NCBI GenBank assembly: GCA_031282665.1
Contig: JAITDH010000051.1
Coordinates: 1 to 5,141 of the forward strand
Source: Zoogloeaceae bacterium
Lineage (GTDB): Bacteria; Pseudomonadota; Gammaproteobacteria; Burkholderiales; Rhodocyclaceae
Direction: 5' to 3'
DNA: 5,141 nucleotides
Of this stretch, positions 1-5,141 are shown piece after piece (position 1 is the stretch's first letter; every line of letters begins with the position of its first letter). Below the pieces are notes generated by a model. The model had not been told where the DNA came from and did no database searches. It was given only the letters and a program-made list of their open reading frames with translations. Position numbers and translations under genes: made by a program.

Positions 1-21
1 GCCTCTTCGTGGTTTTCCCTT

Positions 22-2106
22 TCAGGCGCGCTCGATGCCGATAGCCAGCGTTTCGTTCATGCTGCCCGTGCGATAGCCTTTGAGATCCAGCGACACGTAG
101 CTGAAGCCGTAAGCCTTGAACGCCTGGTAGACGCTTTCCCTGGCCTTAACCGTCATCAGCCGCTCCATTCCCGCGCCGTCGGTCTCGATGCGCGCCAGCT
201 TGCCGTGGAGGCGCACGCGGACCTGTTTCAAGCCCCTGTCCAACAGAAACCGCTCGGCGCGGTCGATCATCCGCAGGCGCTCTTCCGTGATCTTGTCGCC
301 ATAGGGGATACGACTCGCCAGGCAGGCGAAGGACGGCTTATCCCAGGTGGCGAGTCCCAATTCCTTCGAGAGCAGGCGGATTTCCGCCTTGCCGAGCCGC
401 GCGTGGCGCAAGGGACTTTTGACCTTCTGTTCATCGATGGCGCGCAGGCCCGGCCGGTAATCGCCGACGTCGTCCATGTTCGAGCCTTCGACGACGTGCT
501 TTATGCCTTGCGCGCGGGCGACCTCCCAAAGATGGGTCATCAGCTCGGTCTTACAGAGGTAGCACCGGTCGACCGGGTTATCGGCAAAGCCCTCGATCCT
601 CAATTCCTCGGACTCCACCAGCACGTGGCGGATTCCTTCGCGCTCGCAGAAAGCGATGGCCTCGTTCAGCTCGCGCTCCGGAAAGGAACTGGAGCGCGCG
701 GTGACGGCGAGCGCCCGGTCGCCCAGCGCGTCATGCGCCATTTTGAGCAGAAAAGTGGAATCCACGCCGCCGGAAAAGGCGACGGCGACGCTTTCCAGTT
801 CCTTGAGATAAGCCGCGAGCTTACGTTTTTTTTCCTCGCACGAGAGCGAGGGCGAGTCTTCTTTCAGGATGTCTCGCGCGGCGTCCGCAAAGGAGAGCCC
901 GTTTCTTTCCGCCGCCGCCGCCACGTCCTCGTACTCCGGCTTGGACCGGGCGATGCCGTAGCCCTCGCCGCTCTTGACCCGGATGGCCCCGAACCGGGTC
1001 GGCCTTTCCGTCACCGAGCGCGCGAGGGTATGACGGGCGCACAGCGTTTTCCGCACGCCGAAGCTGGTGGTATGCCTGAGCATCAGGGCGGCGAAACGTT
1101 CCGCCTCGGCGGGCGCGCAAAGACAGGTGAGCAGTACGCCGGGCCGACCCTTCTTCATCTGCACGGCGGTGGTAAAGACATCCAGCGCGCCTTCCTTCAG
1201 CAGGGTCTGCGCGGCGTGGCCGATGGCTTCCCCGGACATGTCGTCGAGATTGCAGCAAAGTTCCGCCACGGTGTCATCGGCTTCCGGCGTCTCGTCGGCG
1301 CTCTCGCCCCAGAAAGCGCGCAGGCAGTTGGCGGCGGCGAAATCCTTACTGCCCATGCCGTAGCCCAACTTTTCCACGCGCATCGGCGGCATCGGCCGGA
1401 ACTCCGAGACGAAATGCCGCAACAGCGCCGCGCCGGTGGGAGTGCACAACTCCCCCCGGATGTGCCCGGCGTGGCACGGAATGCCCTGAAGCAGCCGGGC
1501 CGTGGCCGGAGCGGGCACCGGCAGAAGACCGTGGGCGGTGTGCACGTGACCCGTGCCCACATGGACGGATGAAGCCACGATGCGCTCCGGCCGGAGGCGC
1601 TCCAGCAGCATGGCGACGCCGACGATGTCGGCAACGGCGTCCATCTGCCCGATCTCGTGAAAATGAATCCGCTCCACCGGACGGCCATGAACCGCCGCTT
1701 CGGCCTCGGCGATCAGCCGGTAAACCGCGACGGCATGTTCGCGCACGAAGGGCGAAACGGGTAGATGCGCCAGCAGGGCCTCGATCTTGCTCAAACCGAC
1801 CGCCGGAAAATGCGCGTGTTCATACGCCGGCGGCCCGGCGTGGCGATGCTCATGCGCCGGTTCATGCTCATGGGAAAGCGCCTCGCCCGGTTCCTCCTTC
1901 CGGCCGCCGATTTCCACCGTGATCCGTGTACCGACGATGCCGCATTTCACGGCCCCGGCGGCGGCAAGCTCGACTTCCGGCAGCCCGAGCGCGTTCATTT
2001 CTCCGAGAAAGCGCTCCTTCTCCTCCACTTCCAGGAGCTCATAAAGCGCCGCCATCAGCATGTCGCCGGCGGCTCCCATGCCGCATTCGAGATAAAGCAC
2101 CTTCAT
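22..2106 (-). CDS. larC-larE: LarC-LarE fusion: NPN cofactor nickel insertase joined to sulfur insertase
   Basis: A 694-residue protein joins two cytoplasmic enzymes of nickel-pincer nucleotide synthesis. Residues 1 to about 412 are LarC, the CTP-dependent enzyme that inserts nickel into the dithiolated pyridinium nucleotide. Visible signs are the N-terminal MGAAGDM motif (10-16), a histidine-rich stretch (79-99, seven His), HFHE (148-151), PVPAPAT (196-202), TPTGAA (222-227) and the LarC2 part from about 280. Residues from about 425 to the end are LarE, the ATP-dependent sulfur insertase: PP-loop SGGVDST (445-451), GSNMDDVGDYRPG (541-553), CYLC (515-518) and KPSFACLASR (590-599). Each half is near normal family length, with no frameshift; LarC1 and LarC2 are also continuous, unlike Lactobacillus plantarum, where they need a programmed frameshift. 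The ATG at 2106 has a strong GGGGGA ribosome site 6 nt upstream. It follows larB by 82 bp on the same strand, so co-transcription is likely. The family calls are secure; that the fusion is real rather than an assembly artefact is inferred from one clean reading frame. Confidence 0.93.
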   Translation of the reverse strand: MKVLYLECGMGAAGDMLMAALYELLEVEEKERFLGEMNALGLPEVELAAAGAVKCGIVGTRITVEIGGRKEEPGEALSHEHEPAHEHRHAGPPAYEHAHFPAVGLSKIEALLAHLPVSPFVREHAVAVYRLIAEAEAAVHGRPVERIHFHEIGQMDAVADIVGVAMLLERLRPERIVASSVHVGTGHVHTAHGLLPVPAPATARLLQGIPCHAGHIRGELCTPTGAALLRHFVSEFRPMPPMRVEKLGYGMGSKDFAAANCLRAFWGESADETPEADDTVAELCCNLDDMSGEAIGHAAQTLLKEGALDVFTTAVQMKKGRPGVLLTCLCAPAEAERFAALMLRHTTSFGVRKTLCARHTLARSVTERPTRFGAIRVKSGEGYGIARSKPEYEDVAAAAERNGLSFADAARDILKEDSPSLSCEEKKRKLAAYLKELESVAVAFSGGVDSTFLLKMAHDALGDRALAVTARSSSFPERELNEAIAFCEREGIRHVLVESEELRIEGFADNPVDRCYLCKTELMTHLWEVARAQGIKHVVEGSNMDDVGDYRPGLRAIDEQKVKSPLRHARLGKAEIRLLSKELGLATWDKPSFACLASRIPYGDKITEERLRMIDRAERFLLDRGLKQVRVRLHGKLARIETDGAGMERLMTVKARESVYQAFKAYGFSYVSLDLKGYRTGSMNETLAIGIERA

Positions 2107-2112
2107 GGTTCA

Positions 2113-2118
2113 TCCCCC
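2113..2118 (-). promoter_or_regulatory. Ribosome binding site of larC-larE
   Basis: On the minus strand GGGGGA lies 6 nt before the ATG at 2106. It supports this start, which also matches the usual LarC N-terminus (MKVLYLE). Confidence 0.6.
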
Positions 2119-2167
2119 ATCCATATTCATGTCGATACGGCGTGCCCCTCGTCGCCAGGCCCTCTCA

Positions 2168-2183
2168 TCGGGAATTCGGGAAT
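2168..2183. repeat. Perfect 8-bp tandem duplication between larB and larC-larE
   Basis: TCGGGAAT occurs twice in direct succession just past the larB stop codon. The rest of the 82-bp gap shows no terminator-like hairpin, which supports transcription continuing from larB into larC-larE. The duplication is probably a slippage product with no clear role. Confidence 0.6.
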
Positions 2184-2188
2184 GGGAG

Positions 2189-2959
2189 TCACGCGCTTTC
2201 CATCCCGTTGATCCGGCTCGCCAGCACGCCCGCGCCGAAACCGTTGTCGATATTGACCACCGCCACGCCGCTGGCGCAGGAATTCAGCATCGCCAAGAGG
2301 GCGGCGACGCCGCCGAAACTCGCGCCGTAGCCGACACTGGTGGGCACCGCGATCACCGGACAAGCGACCAGGCCGCCGATGACGCTGGCCAGAGCCCCCT
2401 CCATGCCCGCCACCGCGATCACCACGCGGGCGCGGGCCAGCTTTTCATGCTGCGCCAAAAGGCGATGCACCCCGGAGACGCCGACGTCATACAGCCGCTC
2501 CACGCGGTTGCCCAGGGATTCGCAAGTGAGCGCCGCTTCCTCGCAGACGGATAGGTCGCTGGTGCCGCCCGAAGCGACGACGACGAAACCGGTGAGGGTC
2601 CGAGGCGCCTCCGGCAGGGCCAGCACCAGCCGGGGAAGCGGATGATGGACGAGAGGAACGCCAGCCGCCGCGAGGGCCTCCACCGCCGCCTGCCCGGTGC
2701 GGGTGACGAGCACGTTGCGCAGGCCCCTTTCCCGCATTTTGAGGACGATGGCGACGATCTGCTCCGGGGTCTTGCCCTCGCCGTAAATCATCTCCACCAC
2801 GCCCTGGCGTAAACCCCGGTGCAAATCCACCTTGGCCACGCCGATATCCTCGAAAGGCATCGTTTGCAGACGCCGCAAGGCATCCTCCGGCGCGAGCGTC
2901 CCTTGCGCGATCTGGCGCAGCAATCCGAGGATTTTATCTTTCTCGTTGACGGTCTCCAT
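2189..2959 (-). CDS. larB: LarB: pyridinium-3,5-biscarboxylic acid mononucleotide synthase
   Basis: LarB starts NPN cofactor synthesis: it carboxylates the pyridinium ring of nicotinic acid adenine dinucleotide at C5 and hydrolyses the phosphoanhydride, giving the biscarboxylate mononucleotide that LarE then thiolates. The 256-residue protein has the usual size: a variable N-terminal part (1-120) and a PurE-like C-terminal domain. Visible motifs are ASGGTSDL (129-136), GMEGALASVIGG (185-196), PTSVGYGASFGG (206-217), LNSCASG (225-231) and NIDNGFGAG (236-244). Glu187 and Cys228 correspond by a constant offset of 7 to the catalytic Glu180 and Cys221 known for L. plantarum LarB, where the cysteine forms a transient adduct with the pyridine ring. 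The frame stays open to a TTG at 3049, but the extra 30 residues (MPPWRVCG...) do not look like LarB. The ATG at 2959 has an AAGG site upstream and gives the expected N-terminus. It is the first gene of the minus-strand group. Confidence 0.95.
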   Translation of the reverse strand: METVNEKDKILGLLRQIAQGTLAPEDALRRLQTMPFEDIGVAKVDLHRGLRQGVVEMIYGEGKTPEQIVAIVLKMRERGLRNVLVTRTGQAAVEALAAAGVPLVHHPLPRLVLALPEAPRTLTGFVVVASGGTSDLSVCEEAALTCESLGNRVERLYDVGVSGVHRLLAQHEKLARARVVIAVAGMEGALASVIGGLVACPVIAVPTSVGYGASFGGVAALLAMLNSCASGVAVVNIDNGFGAGVLASRINGMESA

Positions 2960-2967
2960 TACCGAAA

Positions 2968-2971
2968 CCTT
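2968..2971 (-). promoter_or_regulatory. Weak ribosome binding site of larB
   Basis: On the minus strand AAGG lies 8 nt before the ATG at 2959. It is weak, but favours this start over the TTG at 3049. I see no convincing sigma-70 promoter between here and about 3060. Confidence 0.45.
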
Positions 2972-3084
2972 GAAGCGGCGGAAAAGCGATTCGCTATGAT
3001 GCCAGTAAGCGAACGCCGGGGGCAAGCCGCAAACGCGCCAAGGGGGCAATTAACGGTCATGGCGGTTGCCGCCACCCGCGCGGA

Positions 3085-3159
3085 TGAAAGAAGCGGCGGT
3101 ATGCTTGTCCTCTGGCTCGCAGGCGGGCGAAAGGCCCGCGCACCAATGTTCTTTCACGC
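3085..3159. repeat. Intergenic palindromic repeat, copy A (larB/ugpB gap)
   Basis: The core at 3123-3159 holds a small hairpin, GCGGGC (3123-3128) pairing with GCCCGC (3134-3139) around loop GAAAG, followed by CACCAATGTTCTTTCACGC. This 37-nt core matches copy B at 4727-4763 at 31 of 37 positions without gaps. An outer inverted pair, TGAAAGAA (3085-3092) and TTCTTTCA (3149-3156), frames the element. The upstream arm is less well paired than in copy B, so this looks like an eroded member of the same family. It has no coding capacity for a transposase and may be a REP- or MITE-like element. Confidence 0.65.
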
Positions 3160-3160
3160 T

Positions 3161-3202
3161 AAAAGTGGAGGAGACATAAATTACCATTCATCCTCCGCTT
3201 TT
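3161..3202. repeat. 12-bp inverted repeat with 18-nt loop
   Basis: AAAAGTGGAGGA (3161-3172) pairs with TCCTCCGCTTTT (3191-3202), with one T-G wobble. The AAAA/TTTT ends give the outline of a two-way terminator, but the T-run is only four long and the loop is large. It sits between repeat A and the AT-rich ugp promoter block, so it could equally be an operator or a buffer between the divergent genes. The structure is seen; its role is unknown. Confidence 0.5.
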
Positions 3203-3214
3203 CATCGCGCCCGG

Positions 3215-3290
3215 TTGTGACATAATTTTGTAACTTTTCATGTTTACATTATCTGTGTTGTAGCTGTCGTTTGCCGGTAAGTCGAGCCTG
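3215..3290 (+). promoter_or_regulatory. Putative ugp promoter with Pho-box-like repeats
   Basis: This block is AT-rich in a GC-rich window and lies 40-110 bp before ugpB. CTGTGTT (3253-3259) and CTGTCGT (3264-3270) are separated by 4 nt, an 11-bp period that fits the PhoB consensus of two CTGTCAT-like heptamers with a 4-bp spacer (5/7 and 6/7 matches). A weaker pair, GTGACAT (3217-3223) and TTGTAAC (3228-3234), has the same spacing. E. coli ugp is a Pho-regulon operon, so phosphate control is plausible. In a PhoB-dependent promoter the box replaces the -35; the -10 would then be near TAAGTC (3278-3283), which is a poor match. GTTTGCC is also repeated at 3269-3275 and 3290-3296, 21 bp apart. 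Control by PhoB is an inference. Confidence 0.4.
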
Positions 3291-3315
3291 TTTGCCCATT
3301 TCAACATTTACTCTC

Positions 3316-3320
3316 GGAGG
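3316..3320 (+). promoter_or_regulatory. Strong ribosome binding site of ugpB
   Basis: GGAGG lies 7 nt before the ATG at 3328. An earlier ATG at 3321 is out of frame and directly abuts the GGAGG, so it is not the start. Confidence 0.8.
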
Positions 3321-3327
3321 ATGAAAA

Positions 3328-4644
3328 ATGTCTGTGTTCAAGCGCTTTCTGGCCGTTCTGGCCCTGTGTGCCCTGTCCTTCTGCGCCTTTGCCGCGCCGA
3401 TCAAGATCCAGTTCTGGCATGGCATGGGCGGGGAACTGAACGACATCACCAACGATCTGGTGAAAAAATTCAACGATTCGCAGGATAAATATGTGGTCGA
3501 GCCGGTGTACAAAGGCACCTACGACCAGGTGATCACCGCTTCCATCGCCGCCTTCCGGGCGAAGCAGGCGCCGCACATCGTGCAGGTGTTCGAGGTGGGC
3601 ACCGCCACCATGATGGCCGCCAAGGGCGCCATCCGCCCGGTGCATGAACTCATGGCGAACGCCGGCGTCACCCTGGACACCTCCTCCTTCTTGCCGGCCA
3701 TCGCCAGCTATTACAGCACCCCCGACGGCAAACTCCTTTCCCTGCCCTTCAACTGTTCCACGACGGTGCTCTATTACAACAAGGACGCCATGAGGAAGGC
3801 CGGCCTCGATCCGGACAAGTTCCCCGCCACCTGGCCCGAGGTCTATGAAGTCGCCAAGAAGATCAAGGAATCCGGCGGGGCCAAGTTCGGCTACGTCTCC
3901 GGCTGGCAGGCCTGGGTGCAACTGGAAAGTTTCTCCACCTGGCACGACGTGCCGTTCTCCAGCAAGGAAAACGGCATGGCCGGTCTGGATACTCGCCTGG
4001 CCGTCAATTCCCCGCTGCACGTCAAGCACGTCAGCTTCCTGAAGAAGATGATGGATGAGGGCATCATGACCTATACCGGCCGGAAGTCGGAACCCATCAA
4101 TACCTTCACCAACGGCGAAGCGGGCATTCTGACCAATTCTTCCGGTTCCTATGCGGCGGTCAAGCTGGGCGCCAAGTTCGACTGGGGCGTGGCGATGATC
4201 CCCTATTGGCCGGACGTGGCCGGCGCGCCGTTGAACACGGTCATCGGCGGCGCCACGCTGTGGGTCATGTCCGGACATCCCAAGGCCGAGGAAGCCGGCA
4301 TCGCCGAGTTCTTCAAGTTCCTGCTCCTGCCGGAAAACCAGATGAATTTCCACAAGATCACCGGCTACCTGCCGCTGACCAAGGAGGCTTACGAGCTGAC
4401 CAAGGCTTCCGGCTTCTACACGGAAAACCCCGGCACGGACCAGGGCATCCTTTCCCTCTCGCTGAAACAGCCCACGGCCAATTCCAAGGGGCTGCGCCTG
4501 GGCAACATGGTGCAGATCCGCGACGTGGAGGATGAGGAACTGGAAGCCGTATGGTCCGGCAAGAAGTCGCCGCAGCAAGCGCTGGACGATCTCGTCAAGC
4601 GCGGTAATGAACTGCTGACGCGCTTCCAGGCGGCGAACAAGTAG
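3328..4644 (+). CDS. ugpB: UgpB: periplasmic sn-glycerol-3-phosphate binding protein of an ABC importer
   Basis: This is the substrate-binding protein that captures sn-glycerol-3-phosphate (and, in some bacteria, glycerophosphodiesters) in the periplasm and delivers it to the UgpA-UgpE permease driven by UgpC. At 438 residues it equals the E. coli protein in length and matches it along its whole course. Residues 1-22 form a signal peptide (basic MSVFKR, a hydrophobic core, AFA before the cut); no lipobox is seen, so it should be soluble in the periplasm. Motifs surrounding the ligand in E. coli UgpB are kept: KGTYDQ (Tyr65), FEVGTATM (Glu89), FNCSTTV (Ser144), GWQAW (Trp193 and Trp196), NSSGS (270-274), IGGA, GFYTENP and GLRLGN (Arg390). 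The start is fixed by a strong GGAGG site and the signal peptide. It is the first gene of the plus-strand operon, followed by ugpA, and is probably under phosphate control. The call is very secure; the exact ligand range is not. Confidence 0.97.
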   Translation: MSVFKRFLAVLALCALSFCAFAAPIKIQFWHGMGGELNDITNDLVKKFNDSQDKYVVEPVYKGTYDQVITASIAAFRAKQAPHIVQVFEVGTATMMAAKGAIRPVHELMANAGVTLDTSSFLPAIASYYSTPDGKLLSLPFNCSTTVLYYNKDAMRKAGLDPDKFPATWPEVYEVAKKIKESGGAKFGYVSGWQAWVQLESFSTWHDVPFSSKENGMAGLDTRLAVNSPLHVKHVSFLKKMMDEGIMTYTGRKSEPINTFTNGEAGILTNSSGSYAAVKLGAKFDWGVAMIPYWPDVAGAPLNTVIGGATLWVMSGHPKAEEAGIAEFFKFLLLPENQMNFHKITGYLPLTKEAYELTKASGFYTENPGTDQGILSLSLKQPTANSKGLRLGNMVQIRDVEDEELEAVWSGKKSPQQALDDLVKRGNELLTRFQAANK

Positions 4645-4653
4645 CGATGCCTT

Positions 4654-4720
4654 GGGAGGGGAAACGATGGGCGGTCGTGGCGGAAAGCGCCAGTTGCGTG
4701 GGATAGGCGTTCTTTCATAA
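4654..4720 (+). other. Orphan Shine-Dalgarno with a 17-codon ORF
   Basis: GGGAGGGG (4654-4661) sits 5 nt before an ATG at 4667, the best ribosome site in the ugpB/ugpA gap. The frame (MGGRGGKRQLRGIGVLS) ends at TAA 4718-4720, directly against the hairpin starting at 4721. It is not in frame with ugpA. It may be a small leader ORF, or the old ugpA start region displaced by repeat insertion. There is no evidence that the peptide is made. Confidence 0.3.
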
Positions 4721-4763
4721 TGGAGTGCGGGCGAGACGCCCGCGCTCCATGGTTCTTTCGCGC
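4721..4763. repeat. Intergenic palindromic repeat, copy B (ugpB/ugpA gap)
   Basis: TGGAGTGCGGGCG (4721-4733) pairs with CGCCCGCGCTCCA (4737-4749) around a 3-nt loop: 13 bp with a single T-G wobble. The 4727-4763 stretch matches copy A at 31 of 37 positions. GTTCTTTC lies on both sides as a direct repeat (4709-4716 and 4752-4759). No T-run follows, so it is a poor intrinsic terminator. As RNA it would form a very stable stem just after ugpB and could protect the ugpB 3' end, as REP elements do between malE and malF in E. coli. Confidence 0.7.
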
Positions 4764-4797
4764 CAACCGCCTTCGGTCGTCTTTGAAATTCTTTTCA

Positions 4798-4826
4798 TGG
4801 CGTGAGCGGAAGTCCCGCTCACGCCA
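4798..4826. repeat. Perfect 12-bp hairpin upstream of ugpA
   Basis: TGGCGTGAGCGG (4798-4809) pairs without mismatch with CCGCTCACGCCA (4815-4826) around a 5-nt loop. Only four T's follow (4832-4835), interrupted from the stem by GCCGG, so termination is uncertain; partial attenuation or RNA protection is possible. It ends 19 nt before the ugpA ATG and 10 nt before its ribosome site. It resembles copy B in design but not in sequence. Confidence 0.65.
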
Positions 4827-4836
4827 GCCGGTTTTC

Positions 4837-4841
4837 GAGGG
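4837..4841 (+). promoter_or_regulatory. Ribosome binding site of ugpA
   Basis: GAGGG lies 4 nt before the ATG at 4846. The spacing is short but supports this start, which gives an N-terminus of the normal UgpA kind. Confidence 0.6.
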
Positions 4842-4845
4842 TCCC

Positions 4846-5141
4846 ATGCAGGAAAAACGCTATGCCTTTGCCGCGCCGCGCGATTTCGTGCTGGCGGCGT
4901 GCTTCCTTCTGCCACAGCTTACGGTGACCGGCATCTTTTTCTTCTATCCCGCCGGGCAGGCGGTGCTGGGCTCCTTTTTCATGGAGGACGCCTTCGGGCT
5001 GTCCAGGGAATTCGTCGGGCTGGAAAACTACCTGCGCCTGGCGGGCAGCGGCGAATACCTGCATTCGGCCTGGGTGAGCCTCGTCTTCAGCCTGAGCACG
5101 GTGCTGCTTTCCATGGGCCTCGCCCTGGTGCTGGCGGTCAC
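4846..5141 (+). CDS. ugpA: UgpA: sn-glycerol-3-phosphate ABC importer permease, N-terminal part
   Basis: The first 98 codons of an inner-membrane permease subunit are present; the frame is open at the right edge. UgpA pairs with UgpE to form the channel for glycerol-3-phosphate handed over by UgpB. The start matches E. coli UgpA: a short cytoplasmic tail, a first membrane segment (about residues 14-42) holding LLPQLTVTGIFFFYPAG, then the family phrase FGLSREFVGLENY in the periplasmic loop and the beginning of a second membrane segment (about 75-98). The conserved permease EAA loop would lie beyond the window. The gap after ugpB is 201 bp and holds two strong hairpins, so this gene may be expressed less than ugpB. 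Identity is secure from sequence and position; the rest of the operon (ugpE, ugpC) is only expected. Confidence 0.95.
   Translation, partial: MQEKRYAFAAPRDFVLAACFLLPQLTVTGIFFFYPAGQAVLGSFFMEDAFGLSREFVGLENYLRLAGSGEYLHSAWVSLVFSLSTVLLSMGLALVLAV

Noticed and set aside
205..1572. 455-codon plus-strand ORF
   Set aside because: It lies wholly opposite the larC-larE gene, has no recognisable domain and reads as the antisense shadow of a GC-rich coding region.
3018..3042. Possible sigma-54 promoter for larB (GG-N10-GC on the minus strand)
   Set aside because: Only the two dinucleotides fit; the -12 element lacks the TTGC core, and such a match is expected by chance in GC-rich DNA.
2960..3049. Extended larB start at the TTG at 3049
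   Set aside because: The extra 30 residues do not resemble LarB, and the ATG at 2959 gives the usual length and a constant offset to the known catalytic residues.
3161..3202. Intrinsic terminator call for the 12-bp inverted repeat
   Set aside because: The loop is 18 nt, the T-run is four long and part of the stem, and no gene ends nearby that would need it; kept only as an inverted repeat.
3301..4578. 425-codon minus-strand ORF
   Set aside because: It is antisense to ugpB, whose identity is certain; its composition (rich in His, Gly, Arg) is typical of a shadow frame.
4715..5064. Minus-strand ORFs opposite the ugpB/ugpA gap and ugpA
   Set aside because: They read through the palindromic repeats or opposite ugpA and have no ribosome site or known domain.

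Overview
This 5.1 kb window is a GC-rich piece of a Gram-negative-type bacterial genome. It holds two divergent gene groups separated by a 368-bp intergenic region. On the minus strand are genes for the nickel-pincer nucleotide (NPN) cofactor, the prosthetic group of LarA-type lactate racemases and related isomerases. On the plus strand is the start of a ugp-type sn-glycerol-3-phosphate ABC importer operon. UgpB is very close in length and motifs to the Escherichia coli protein and carries a classical SPase I signal peptide, so a proteobacterium or similar Gram-negative is likely. I cannot name the genus from the sequence.

Minus strand, read right to left: larB (2959 to 2189) encodes the carboxylase/hydrolase that starts the pathway from nicotinic acid adenine dinucleotide. 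After an 82-bp gap comes a 694-codon gene (2106 to 22) in which a full LarC (CTP-dependent nickel insertase) is joined in frame to a full LarE (sulfur insertase). The LarE half has a CxxC pair plus a third cysteine, which suggests the iron-sulfur cluster type rather than the single sacrificial-cysteine type. Two genes therefore encode all three NPN synthesis activities. No larA-like apoenzyme is in the window, and only 21 bp lie downstream of the fusion.

Plus strand: ugpB (3328-4644) is followed, after a 201-bp gap rich in hairpins, by the first 98 codons of ugpA, which runs off the right edge. Upstream of ugpB is an AT-rich block with heptamer repeats resembling PhoB binding sites, which fits the known phosphate control of ugp operons.

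The intergenic DNA is the least ordinary part. The larB/ugpB and ugpB/ugpA gaps each carry a copy of the same roughly 37-bp GC-rich palindromic repeat (31/37 identical), pointing to a dispersed REP/MITE-like family. The ugpB/ugpA gap also has a second, perfect 12-bp hairpin and an orphan Shine-Dalgarno with a 17-codon ORF ending exactly at the first hairpin. I see no new defence, mobile or RNA system; the best leads are the LarC-LarE fusion and the repeat family.
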